From NCBI GenBank assembly GCA_963170185.1, contig CAUJGS010000018.1:1-52522 (forward strand): a stretch of DNA of 52,522 bases, in the 5' to 3' direction. The notes under the pieces were generated by a model that ran no database searches, was not told where the DNA came from, and was given only the letters and a program-made list of their open reading frames with translations. The stretch is from Bdellovibrionota bacterium (GTDB lineage Bacteria > Bdellovibrionota > Bdellovibrionia > Bdellovibrionales > JAMPXM01). The position numbers and the translations under genes are program-made. Positions 43,930 to 51,694 of the stretch are shown here, one piece after another (position 1 is the first letter of the stretch; every line of letters begins with the position of its first letter).

Positions 43930-45171
43930 CTACGGCGAGGTCTCTGGCTTCGGAGGCCTTAGCCGCCATTGGCGAATCGCGAGTTCCACAATAGCCCGTG
44001 AGGCTTTTTTATGACCGTAGTGGCCGGCTTCATCTTCTTTGAAATGAACACGGTCCAAATAGACAGCACGATCGGAATCGTCAGCAAAGATATCCAGAAG
44101 TGAATACGTCGCCTCTCCCCTCGTCTCAGCCAAGACGTCATCGACAAATGCTCGGTAGCGCTTTCCCGAAGACTCATCGCGAAGCTCCGTCTCGGAATCA
44201 ACCAACGTTTTTCCCACGAATGCCACCGGCTGAAGAACGTGTAGGGATCTCTTTCCAATCGCCTTCGACGTCGCATGCAGCATCTTTGAGTATTTCGCAA
44301 ACCGAGTGACCAAGTCTTGGCTTCGTGCCTCTTCTGGCAACTCCGCTTCGCCTGTCGGATACCCGTAGACATTCGCCATAGCCAATGCCTCGCTAGCTCG
44401 ACTCGCTTCCAAAAAGTGGCCTTCTAGAGATCGACGCCAGACATGGACCAAGGCCTGAAACGCGACGCTGTTTCGAAATCCAAAGCGCCATCGCCACGGC
44501 TCGACCAATCGATACAGCTGGTGAAGCGGTCCCCACAACCAAGAGTCATAACGCACATGCGGAGCCAAGAAGAAGGTGTTCGGCGCCAGAACTCCGCCAG
44601 GAGAATCGAGCAAGAAAAACTCGTTATGGCCATCTAACGCAATCACCGCATCGAACTGCGTGATAAACCGATTGAATGCAATTTCTTGATTCGGAAGACG
44701 CCAACCACCGACGGCACCGCTATAGACTTCGATGTCCTCTCCTCGCGGACCTCGAGCAAGCTCCCGAAATGCATTTTCTAAAAACGAGTTCGGTGAATAA
44801 GAGGCCAGCAAATCGGCCACCGATGCGCCAAGAACGAGGATACGAAACTTTCCTTGCTCGGGAGCCAGCGGGTACTCACGACTTCGAAACCCAAGACGAT
44901 TAACGCCTGGCAGAGCACAAGGACCAGACGGTCGGTAAACACTGTCGAACAGCGGATGCGGAACATAGATATCGTCGTTGCTACAGCCATTTTCACGGAG
45001 GCGAAAAAACTCGCGATACTCGAATCGATTGAGCTCCCTACGAAACATCTCCGTCGGCGCCAAGCCCTCTCGACCGGCGCGAAACACGAGGCGTGATCCG
45101 ACTTCTAGGAAAATCAGGCTAAGAGCCGTCGACAGCAGAAGTATTCCGCCCCGAACGACAGCTTTACGCAT
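43930..45171 (-). CDS. Membrane-anchored SGNH-hydrolase-like protein
   Basis: The 413-residue protein has an N-terminal membrane helix (GGILLLSTALSLIFLEVGSRL), then a likely SGNH fold. The nucleophile block reads ILVLGASVADLL (GAS in place of GDS), GAVGGW may be the Gly block, ALDGHNEFF supplies the Asn block, and YLDRVHFKEDEAGH the Asp-x-x-His block. Such proteins act as esterases or acetyl-polysaccharide modifiers in the periplasm. Substrate is unknown. It follows the methyltransferase by 2 bp and ends the long leftward run. Confidence 0.78.
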   Translation of the reverse strand: MRKAVVRGGILLLSTALSLIFLEVGSRLVFRAGREGLAPTEMFRRELNRFEYREFFRLRENGCSNDDIYVPHPLFDSVYRPSGPCALPGVNRLGFRSREYPLAPEQGKFRILVLGASVADLLASYSPNSFLENAFRELARGPRGEDIEVYSGAVGGWRLPNQEIAFNRFITQFDAVIALDGHNEFFLLDSPGGVLAPNTFFLAPHVRYDSWLWGPLHQLYRLVEPWRWRFGFRNSVAFQALVHVWRRSLEGHFLEASRASEALAMANVYGYPTGEAELPEEARSQDLVTRFAKYSKMLHATSKAIGKRSLHVLQPVAFVGKTLVDSETELRDESSGKRYRAFVDDVLAETRGEATYSLLDIFADDSDRAVYLDRVHFKEDEAGHYGHKKASRAIVELAIRQWRLRPPKPETSP

Positions 45172-45173
45172 CC

Positions 45174-46007
45174 TTACTTCTCACCCACGACGTAAGCGAC
45201 CCAGGCCTCACACTCTTCACCACGCTCGACGCGACTAAAGATTCCGTCGCCTTCGCCATTGCGAGTGGTGCCTTCCCAGTAAACGTAGGTCTTGCGGAAA
45301 CCTGTTTCCATCATCATCTCACGCAGCTCAGGAATCGACCACATTCTCCAGTCATAGGTGAACGCATTGTTGTGTCGAACCATTCTCCCCGAGGCGTCTT
45401 TGACTTTGAAATGAATATGAAACAACGCCTCGCTAGACACTGGGTCGTACGAAACCTGCTCCCAGATATAGGTGAAACCTTTGTGAGGCGTTTCTTCGCG
45501 ACTTTCCTTTTCGCAAGCCGGCCCACCAAAACAATCGATGATAAACAATCCGCCCACATTCAATGTCGCATGAGCGTTGTGGAAGTAGGACTTCATCAGG
45601 CTTCGCTCTTTGAACACGTAGTGCGAAAAGTTCATCGCCGAAACAATGTCCGCTTTCGGAAGGCCTGGATTCAAAACATTGTCCTGCTGAACCTTCACGC
45701 GGTCGCGAACAGACTTCGGAAGCACCGCTAGGTTATGCGTGAGACCGTAAAGAATCGGCTCATTGTCGATATCGACTCCGTAGGCACGATACTTCGGCGA
45801 AAGCTTCGCCCACTCGCAGGAAATCGCGAAAGTCCCGCAGAAATCCTCGCGCAAACTTACCGGCTCTCGGCTGGTGATCTCGCGATATGTGTCACGCAGA
45901 AAACGAACATCCACTTCCGGCGACTGCACGGCGCGCCGATAGTAGTCATACCGATCAAACTTCGCTTCCGACTTCTCAGCCGACTTTCCAGATAATGCTT
46001 TTGCCAC
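45174..46007 (-). CDS. Class I SAM-dependent methyltransferase
   Basis: The 277-residue enzyme has REDFCGTFAISCEWAK as the S-adenosylmethionine loop region, AYGVDIDNEP for the acidic binding residue, and ADIVSAMNFSHYVFKERSLM with GGLFIIDCFGG later. The pattern is of a methyltransf_25/11-type small-molecule enzyme. The RxDFCGT form of motif I is distinctive. GTG 46007 is the start, with GAGGG about 10 bases upstream. It lies 26 bp after the E1 beta gene and 2 bp before the SGNH gene, so it is probably co-transcribed with both; its substrate is unknown. Confidence 0.87.
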   Translation of the reverse strand: MAKALSGKSAEKSEAKFDRYDYYRRAVQSPEVDVRFLRDTYREITSREPVSLREDFCGTFAISCEWAKLSPKYRAYGVDIDNEPILYGLTHNLAVLPKSVRDRVKVQQDNVLNPGLPKADIVSAMNFSHYVFKERSLMKSYFHNAHATLNVGGLFIIDCFGGPACEKESREETPHKGFTYIWEQVSYDPVSSEALFHIHFKVKDASGRMVRHNNAFTYDWRMWSIPELREMMMETGFRKTYVYWEGTTRNGEGDGIFSRVERGEECEAWVAYVVGEK

Positions 46008-46033
46008 GTTCAGCCGCCCTCAAGATTCTTCGC

Positions 46034-47089
46034 TTACGGAACTTCCATCAAAACTTCGCGCGCTTCGTGCACGATGTCTTCGAGGTGCGGTACCGACGCT
46101 TCTTCCAAGTTCGGGTGCAGCCCAATGCCAGGCAAATTCTTTCCTGCCAAAACTCGCGGACGAGCCATCAGTTCGTAGAAGAGCTCCTGCGTCACGCGAT
46201 AGCTTAAATGTTCACCGAAGTTCGTGACCTCAGTATCCTCATTCACAAACAAAACACGACCCGTTTTGCGAACCGAATCACGAATCATTCCCCAGTCGTA
46301 CGGATAGAGCGAACGCAGGTCGATCACCTCAACCGAAACACCCTCTTGCGCAAGCTCCACTGCCGCTTTCGAGCAAAGAGGCAACGTGCGACCGTAGCTC
46401 ACGATCGTGAGATCAGTTCCTTCGCGAACAATCTTTCCTTTTCCAATTGGGATTTCGAACTCTTCAAGCTTGGGCCAACGCGCTTTCCATTTCGAACGAT
46501 CACCGATCGGCGCATCGATCATGCCCTTCAGCTCTTTTTCGTCGGACGGCTCACCAGGAATCAACTCTTCGCCACGCACACGAAGAAGGGCCTTCGGTTT
46601 CAAGAAAAGAACCGGGTTCGGATCCTTGATCGCCGAAATCATGAGGCCGTACGCATCAAGCGGTGTCGAAGGCATCACGACTTTCCAACCCGGCAAGCGT
46701 GTCGCCCAAGCATCAAACGAATGCGAGTGATAAATCGAGCCGCGTATACCAGCACCCACCGGAGTCATGACGACGATCGGCATATTGTACTGACCGTTTG
46801 AGCACCAAAGTGTGTTGCCGCCGATTTTCAAAAGATCGATGGTGTTAAAGATGTAATCGCAGAACTGAATTTCAGCCACGCAGCGATCACCGGCCAAACC
46901 TAGGCCAAGCGCCGTCGAGATAATTCCGCGCTCATCAAGCGGCGAGTTCCAAGCTGTTTCCAAGCCTTGCGTCGCAGTGAAAACGCCACCGAGCGGCGCG
47001 CCAACGTCTTCACCAAAGATATCCGTTACTCCAAGGTTCTTCTCACCGTAGTGAAGTGCCATGCGAATGGCTTGAGCCATGTTTGCCAT
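46034..47089 (-). CDS. 2-oxoacid dehydrogenase E1 component, beta subunit
   Basis: The 351-residue subunit pairs with the alpha subunit upstream to decarboxylate pyruvate or a branched-chain 2-oxo acid using thiamine diphosphate. Seen are the N-terminal IRMALHYGEKNLGVTDIFGEDVG, AEIQFCDYIFNTIDLL, SHSFDAWATRLPGWKVVMPS and the C-terminal transketolase domain (TIVSYGRTLPLCSKAA, VEVIDLRSLYPYD). The blocks resemble branched-chain types slightly more than pyruvate types, but substrate is open. The ATG overlaps the alpha gene's stop by one base (TAATG). No E2 or E3 gene lies in the window. Confidence 0.92.
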   Translation of the reverse strand: MANMAQAIRMALHYGEKNLGVTDIFGEDVGAPLGGVFTATQGLETAWNSPLDERGIISTALGLGLAGDRCVAEIQFCDYIFNTIDLLKIGGNTLWCSNGQYNMPIVVMTPVGAGIRGSIYHSHSFDAWATRLPGWKVVMPSTPLDAYGLMISAIKDPNPVLFLKPKALLRVRGEELIPGEPSDEKELKGMIDAPIGDRSKWKARWPKLEEFEIPIGKGKIVREGTDLTIVSYGRTLPLCSKAAVELAQEGVSVEVIDLRSLYPYDWGMIRDSVRKTGRVLFVNEDTEVTNFGEHLSYRVTQELFYELMARPRVLAGKNLPGIGLHPNLEEASVPHLEDIVHEAREVLMEVP

Positions 47090-48252
47090 TAGAACTTCCT
47101 CCAGTCGCCATTTTCACTTCCGACGTAAACATGCTCCCAGATGCTCTCGCGAGTCGGAACAGGCTCTTTACGTACGATCTCAGCCGCCTCGCGCGATTCC
47201 GCGTCGTACTTCGCCCAAAGCTCTTTTACAAAACCAGGGGCCACATACTTCGAATCCACAAGACGCTTTTCAAACAAATCGATCGGACAGTCACCGGCTT
47301 CTCGATTCGCGCCCGAAGCCGACGAGTGACCATACAGGCGCGACACCATGAACTCCGTCAAAACAGGCTTTGTGTTTTTACGGATGTATTCCAAATCCTG
47401 GCTGATCGCGAAGTAAGACTCGATCGGGTCATTACCGTTTACGACGTTCGTGCGAATGCCAAACGCCTTGCCGCGATCTGCGATGTGCTTTTCACCGTGC
47501 TGATCATCAAACGACGTCGAAATGCCCCACTTGTTGTTCTGAACCGTGATGTAAAGCGGGACTTCTTTTCCAGGGCGAGACGCCCAAATCAAACAGCTCG
47601 CAAAATCCCCTTCGGCCGTACCAGCGTCCCCGCCCGTGACGATGGTGACTCCGCTCGCCTCTTTGTTCATCTTGCGTCGGCGCTGAGCCATCGCGGTTCC
47701 GACAGCCATTCCGTACTGAACCTCAATCGGCGAGCCCACTGGAACGACATTCCATTCTGGGAAACAGTAGTGATTGGCGAAATTGCGACCGCCGGTGCAA
47801 ACGTCCGTCGAGCGATTCATGATCAAACGAATCGACTCGATCATCGGCATACCCATTGCGATCAAAGTCGGCGTACCGCGATAGTGAAGATGAAGATAGT
47901 CATGCGCGGGGCCTTGCCCTTTGTTAACCAAAAGGCCAAGCGGAACGCCAAAGGCTTCTTCGCCTGGTCCACCGATCCAAAAGAAAGCGTCGCCGGTTTT
48001 GTAAACCTTGATGAGGCGCTCTTCAAGAACGCGCGACTTCACCATCATATCCAGCATCTGAATAACAAGCTGCTTCGGGAGAAGCCCCAGCGAGCGATCT
48101 TTCGCTCCTTTAGCGGTTTTTGCCGAAGTCTTCGCCGAGATCTTCGCGGCGGCCTTGGTCCCAGCTTTGATCGCAGACTTGGTCGAACCTTTTCCCATCG
48201 GCTTCTTTCTGGAAACGCTCCCAGAAACACGTTTAGAAGGCGTCGGACTCAT
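47089..48252 (-). CDS. 2-oxoacid dehydrogenase E1 component, alpha subunit
   Basis: The 387-residue subunit carries the thiamine diphosphate motif GDAGTAEGDFASC ending with QNN (GDG-x-N pattern), RGTPTLIAMGM and the phosphorylation-loop region with YGHSSASGANRE. About 50 residues at the N-terminus form a Lys/Ala-rich low-complexity stretch (SAIKAGTKAAAKISAKTSAK), absent from usual E1 alpha proteins. AGGGGGAT precedes the ATG. It forms an operon with the beta subunit. The two CGATATCG palindromes at 48353-48391 lie about 100-140 bp before its start and may regulate it. Confidence 0.93.
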   Translation of the reverse strand: MSPTPSKRVSGSVSRKKPMGKGSTKSAIKAGTKAAAKISAKTSAKTAKGAKDRSLGLLPKQLVIQMLDMMVKSRVLEERLIKVYKTGDAFFWIGGPGEEAFGVPLGLLVNKGQGPAHDYLHLHYRGTPTLIAMGMPMIESIRLIMNRSTDVCTGGRNFANHYCFPEWNVVPVGSPIEVQYGMAVGTAMAQRRRKMNKEASGVTIVTGGDAGTAEGDFASCLIWASRPGKEVPLYITVQNNKWGISTSFDDQHGEKHIADRGKAFGIRTNVVNGNDPIESYFAISQDLEYIRKNTKPVLTEFMVSRLYGHSSASGANREAGDCPIDLFEKRLVDSKYVAPGFVKELWAKYDAESREAAEIVRKEPVPTRESIWEHVYVGSENGDWRKF

Positions 48253-48313
48253 GCATCCCCCTGACTTAAAACAGACCCCAAATGGGTTAACGAAGGGCGT
48301 CTATAAAGTCAAA

Positions 48314-48341
48314 CGGGCCGCCCGTTTTACCGGGTGGCCCG
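48314..48341 (-). terminator. Terminator-like hairpin between prc and E1 genes
   Basis: Arms 48314-48324 (CGGGCCGCCCG) and 48331-48341 (CGGGTGGCCCG) pair at 10 of 11 positions around a 6-base loop. On the leftward strand TTTGACTTT follows, a weak T-run. It would end the prc transcript before the E1 operon starts, though the imperfect T-run makes it a moderate call. Confidence 0.6.
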
Positions 48342-48352
48342 CCTCGAACTTC

Positions 48353-48391
48353 GTCAGATATCCGATATCGGATACCTGACATCCGATATCG
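48353..48391. promoter_or_regulatory. Tandem CGATATCG palindromes, probable operator
   Basis: Positions 48353-48380 form a near-perfect 28-bp palindrome: 13 of 14 base pairs match, with a single A/C mismatch at 48358/48375, centred on CGATATCG. The core ATCCGATATCG at 48360 recurs at 48381, exactly 21 bp on, which is two helical turns. This is the layout of a dimeric regulator binding two sites on one face of DNA. It lies right after the prc stop and upstream of the E1 operon. No regulator gene is nearby. Confidence 0.65.
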
Positions 48392-48402
48392 AAATTTTTC
48401 TC

Positions 48403-50649
48403 TTACGGTGTGGCAGTGCCGCCTTCACCCTCACGTTTAATTGTGCCCTGAACATCGTTCGCCGCGGGCGTCCCAGGGGCCTCACCTGTCTTGGCGTTGG
48501 GGGCCGCCGCAGCCACCTTCGTAGGCGCCGGTGGCGGGATAACGACCTTGTTCAAAGGAACACGGTTTTGAAGAGCGAAGAGATCCGCCGCAATATTGAG
48601 CGACTCCTGGACATCCGCACGATTGAGGTACTCTTTCATACGCTCTTCTTTTGTCCAATTTTTCTTCTGATCATTTTCGTCTTTGCGCTCTTTGGATTCC
48701 TTCAAAGACTCCGCAAGTTTGATCGTCTTGCCACGAGCTTTGGCCTTCTTGATCTCATCCTGGATCTTTTTAAACTCCGGGTTCTTCGCGATCCGTACGG
48801 TGCTGCGGGTCTTCAGTGTCTGAAGCTCGCCCTTGCCGACTTCCGCCCAAGCATCTGGCCCTTCTTTCACGCGAGCCTCTTTCGAACGGAACTCTTCCAT
48901 CTTCTGTGGCTTCAACGAGTAATCAAGCCCCTTCTCGCCAACGTCATCGCGAGCAAACGCGCTAGGGAACACGATATCGGAATCCACACCACGCCACTGC
49001 GTCGAGTACCCGCTTGGCGTAAAGAACCAACCGACAGTCGTTTTCACCGCGCCAAGCCCCGGCGGAAGCTCCTGTACCGATTGGACACTTCCTTTACCGA
49101 AGGTATGATCCGCGCCCACTACAACCGCACGGCTGTAATCCTTCAGCGTACCAGCCACGATCTCGCTTGCCGAAGCCGACAGACGACTTGTCAGAACAAC
49201 CAACGGTCCGTTCCAATCAACCGCCGAGTCGCGATCCGCCAACGTCATCGCCGGACCGCCAGCGTCGCGGCTCGACTGTTTCACGACATTGCCCGTTTTA
49301 AAGAACAGGCCCGCAATTCGAACCGCATCCTCTAGCGAACCACCGCCGTTTGTCGAAAGATCAAGAACAAGACCCTTCGCGCCTTTCTCACGAGCCTCCG
49401 CAATCAAACGCTTCATATCGCTAGCTGCCGAGCGACCACCGCGGCGACCGTCCGAATAGAACGACGGCAGATTCAATACACCGATCTGAACTTGCTTGCC
49501 GTCGACTTCGCGTGTCTGCATCGAAAGCTGAGCGGCATCGTCTTCCAGTTTGATTTTTTCACGCACCAACGTGACGATCATGCGCTCTTTTGAGCCATCC
49601 GTTTTTTGACGAAGAAGCTGTAAGCGCACCTTCGTGCCCTTGGGACCACGAATGCGGCGAACCACATCGCGAAGATCCATTTCCACAACGTTCTCGAGCT
49701 GCTCTTCCGTGCCATCCGGCTTCACTTGACCAACGGCGACGATTTTATCCTGAGGCACGACAAGGCCCGAGGCCTTTGCACTACCACCATCCAATAGCTG
49801 CTCGACGACGGTGAACCCGTCTTGCGACGAGAGCGACGCTCCGATCCCTTCCAAAGAGAGCGACATCTGAACTTCAAAATCTTCCAGAGTGTCTTTTGAG
49901 AAGTACGACGTGTGCGGATCAAGAGCGCGACCAAACGCCTCCAAAAATTCCGCCAAGCGATACTCTTTGGTCTGTTCAACCACGCGCTTCATGCCACGTT
50001 CGTAGGTGCGAATCACCTGCGCCACGGCTTCATCTTGTTTCAACCCCGTCGCCAATTGGTTCGAAAGCTGAAACTGCATGTACTTTTTCTGATAGGCGTT
50101 TTGCTCGGCAACTGTCCCAGGAAATTTGCGAGAATCCGGGTCCAAAATCAAAGTCGTCGTCTGATCGAATTTGAAGTTCTTGTCGGTCAATGTCTTCTTG
50201 GCAAACTCCACGCGCTCGGAAACACGTTTTTCAACAAGAGCGTAAGCATCGAAGATCGAGGCGCAATTGTCGTTCTCAAGAGCTTTGAACAAACCCTTCA
50301 TCGACTTTTTCACCTGATCAACATCCGTCTGGCGCAGGTAGATCTTCGCGCCATCGATGCGCTTAATGAACTGCTCGATCGTGCGCCCTTCGATCTCCGG
50401 AGTCGGCGCCTTATGCAAAATGTGCTGATCAAAGAACTTGTCCTGAATACGACGAATGTTCTGACAAGAAAGCGCGACGCCAGCAAAACGCTGTGGAATC
50501 TCGCTCATCTGGGCGACATCCCGTGCCGCATCTTGCACGATCGAGCGTGAGGCCACTGCCTGGCCTGTGATGAGCCCAGCCACTGCACCTGCAGCGAGAA
50601 CTCCAATAACAACCACTGGGGCTACTTTTGTACGGGGACTGAAGATCAT
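48403..50649 (-). CDS. prc: Tail-specific (Prc/CtpA-type) periplasmic protease
   Basis: The protein of about 748 residues is an S41 serine protease with a signal segment (VVVIGVLAAGAVAGLITG). An N-terminal helical domain includes LDPHTSYFS and a PDZ domain starts near MSLSLEGIGASL. In the catalytic domain, LVLDLSTNGGGSLEDAV, the nucleophile Ser in SRLSASASEIVAG and the general-base Lys in FGKGSVQ are seen. It trims C-termini of exported or outer-membrane proteins. The C-terminus is a Pro/Ala-rich, probably disordered tail. ATG 50649 has AAAGGAAG 6 bases before it; an upstream in-frame start adds a poorly supported stretch. Confidence 0.95.
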   Translation of the reverse strand: MIFSPRTKVAPVVVIGVLAAGAVAGLITGQAVASRSIVQDAARDVAQMSEIPQRFAGVALSCQNIRRIQDKFFDQHILHKAPTPEIEGRTIEQFIKRIDGAKIYLRQTDVDQVKKSMKGLFKALENDNCASIFDAYALVEKRVSERVEFAKKTLTDKNFKFDQTTTLILDPDSRKFPGTVAEQNAYQKKYMQFQLSNQLATGLKQDEAVAQVIRTYERGMKRVVEQTKEYRLAEFLEAFGRALDPHTSYFSKDTLEDFEVQMSLSLEGIGASLSSQDGFTVVEQLLDGGSAKASGLVVPQDKIVAVGQVKPDGTEEQLENVVEMDLRDVVRRIRGPKGTKVRLQLLRQKTDGSKERMIVTLVREKIKLEDDAAQLSMQTREVDGKQVQIGVLNLPSFYSDGRRGGRSAASDMKRLIAEAREKGAKGLVLDLSTNGGGSLEDAVRIAGLFFKTGNVVKQSSRDAGGPAMTLADRDSAVDWNGPLVVLTSRLSASASEIVAGTLKDYSRAVVVGADHTFGKGSVQSVQELPPGLGAVKTTVGWFFTPSGYSTQWRGVDSDIVFPSAFARDDVGEKGLDYSLKPQKMEEFRSKEARVKEGPDAWAEVGKGELQTLKTRSTVRIAKNPEFKKIQDEIKKAKARGKTIKLAESLKESKERKDENDQKKNWTKEERMKEYLNRADVQESLNIAADLFALQNRVPLNKVVIPPPAPTKVAAAAPNAKTGEAPGTPAANDVQGTIKREGEGGTATP

Positions 50650-50720
50650 GACGCTTCCTTTCAGAAGACAAAACGCCAGCCGGGCACCAACCCGTCTAGG
50701 CAAGTCCCTCAACTTTATAC

Positions 50721-51626
50721 CTAAGGAGGGAGGAGCGTCAGCTGCTCAAAAGACTGGAAATCGGCATTCGTTGAACAGACCGTCGCTTCGGTATGGTCGG
50801 GGTAAACTTCCCACTTCACGAAGCGGCCCGCCTGGGTTTCGATCACGAAGAAAGACATCGCCGGGTACTTGGCCTTCAAGTCCTTCATTTCAGCGGTGAT
50901 CAGCTCCACATTGTGCGGGTCGTCATCCGACATCCCAAAGCGATGGTAATCACTTTTGCCGTACACCTGAATCGCACGCTCAACTGACTCGCGAATCGCC
51001 GCCCGCTTCAACGCCGCGACCGAAGTCGAGCCATCGTCGCAGCCAAGCTCTTTACGAATCGACGGATTCGTTACGGGAAAAATACTCAAGTAGTTTGGTT
51101 CATTCGGCAGAAACTGACGATCCACCAAGAGCTTTACACCTTCACGGATCGTGGTCGGCGAGTGACCGCGCGCCGTGATCACGCTCATCGGGCGCTTATT
51201 GAGTGTCGCATGATAAAAGCAGCTCCAAGAAGGTCCCTTCCACTGCACGTCAGGCAAACCCAACGCCGCCGCGAGGTCTTGCACAAACATCTGCCTTTTA
51301 CCCAAGAGTCTATCGAGCAGCCCCATATCGCGGTCGCGGAAACAACGAAACGATCCGATACGATCGTCATTGATCAATTCGTAATTTTCGTAGGGGCCGG
51401 ATTTCCCCACAAGCCTATGAATCTGCGCGTACTCACCGCTGGTGACCTTGAGTTCGCGCTTCGTGTCTTTCTCGAAAAGAATAATCGGAGTGGTAAGAAA
51501 CGCGACGTTGTCATCGAAATCGAAGAAATAAAAGCTACGGCCGCCACGATCCGCGTTACGATCCTTGGCGACTTCTCGCCCGATCGGGAGCTCCAATTGA
51601 CCACGGAAATCAGGGGACTTCGTCAT
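50721..51626 (-). CDS. HAD-like phosphatase-type protein, unknown target
   Basis: Residues near 35-41 read FDFDDNV, the DxDx(T/V) motif I of haloacid-dehalogenase (HAD) hydrolases. SVITARGHSPTTIREG matches motif II, and FGMSDDDPHN near 220 resembles the acidic motif IV. The protein of about 300 residues lacks a signal peptide, so it is cytosolic. The start is uncertain: ATG 51626 or TTG 51659, neither with a clear Shine-Dalgarno. It sits between topA and prc on the same strand. I do not recognise a named subfamily. Confidence 0.75.
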   Translation of the reverse strand: MTKSPDFRGQLELPIGREVAKDRNADRGGRSFYFFDFDDNVAFLTTPIILFEKDTKRELKVTSGEYAQIHRLVGKSGPYENYELINDDRIGSFRCFRDRDMGLLDRLLGKRQMFVQDLAAALGLPDVQWKGPSWSCFYHATLNKRPMSVITARGHSPTTIREGVKLLVDRQFLPNEPNYLSIFPVTNPSIRKELGCDDGSTSVAALKRAAIRESVERAIQVYGKSDYHRFGMSDDDPHNVELITAEMKDLKAKYPAMSFFVIETQAGRFVKWEVYPDHTEATVCSTNADFQSFEQLTLLPP

Positions 51627-51694
51627 CCGCTTAAGCGAGTAGCCTGATGCGGCGAACAATTCAACTGAAGAATTGCCAGTTTCGCCCCAAGTTC

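Noticed and set aside
47056-48264. Open frame of 402 codons on the plus strand opposite E1 alpha
   Set aside because: It mirrors a clear E1 alpha gene, is Arg-rich and has no motif. Long antisense frames arise here from codon bias.
48334-49335. Open frame of 333 codons on the plus strand opposite prc
   Set aside because: It lies wholly antisense to a well-supported protease, has an Arg/His-rich composition typical of a shadow frame, and shows no domain.
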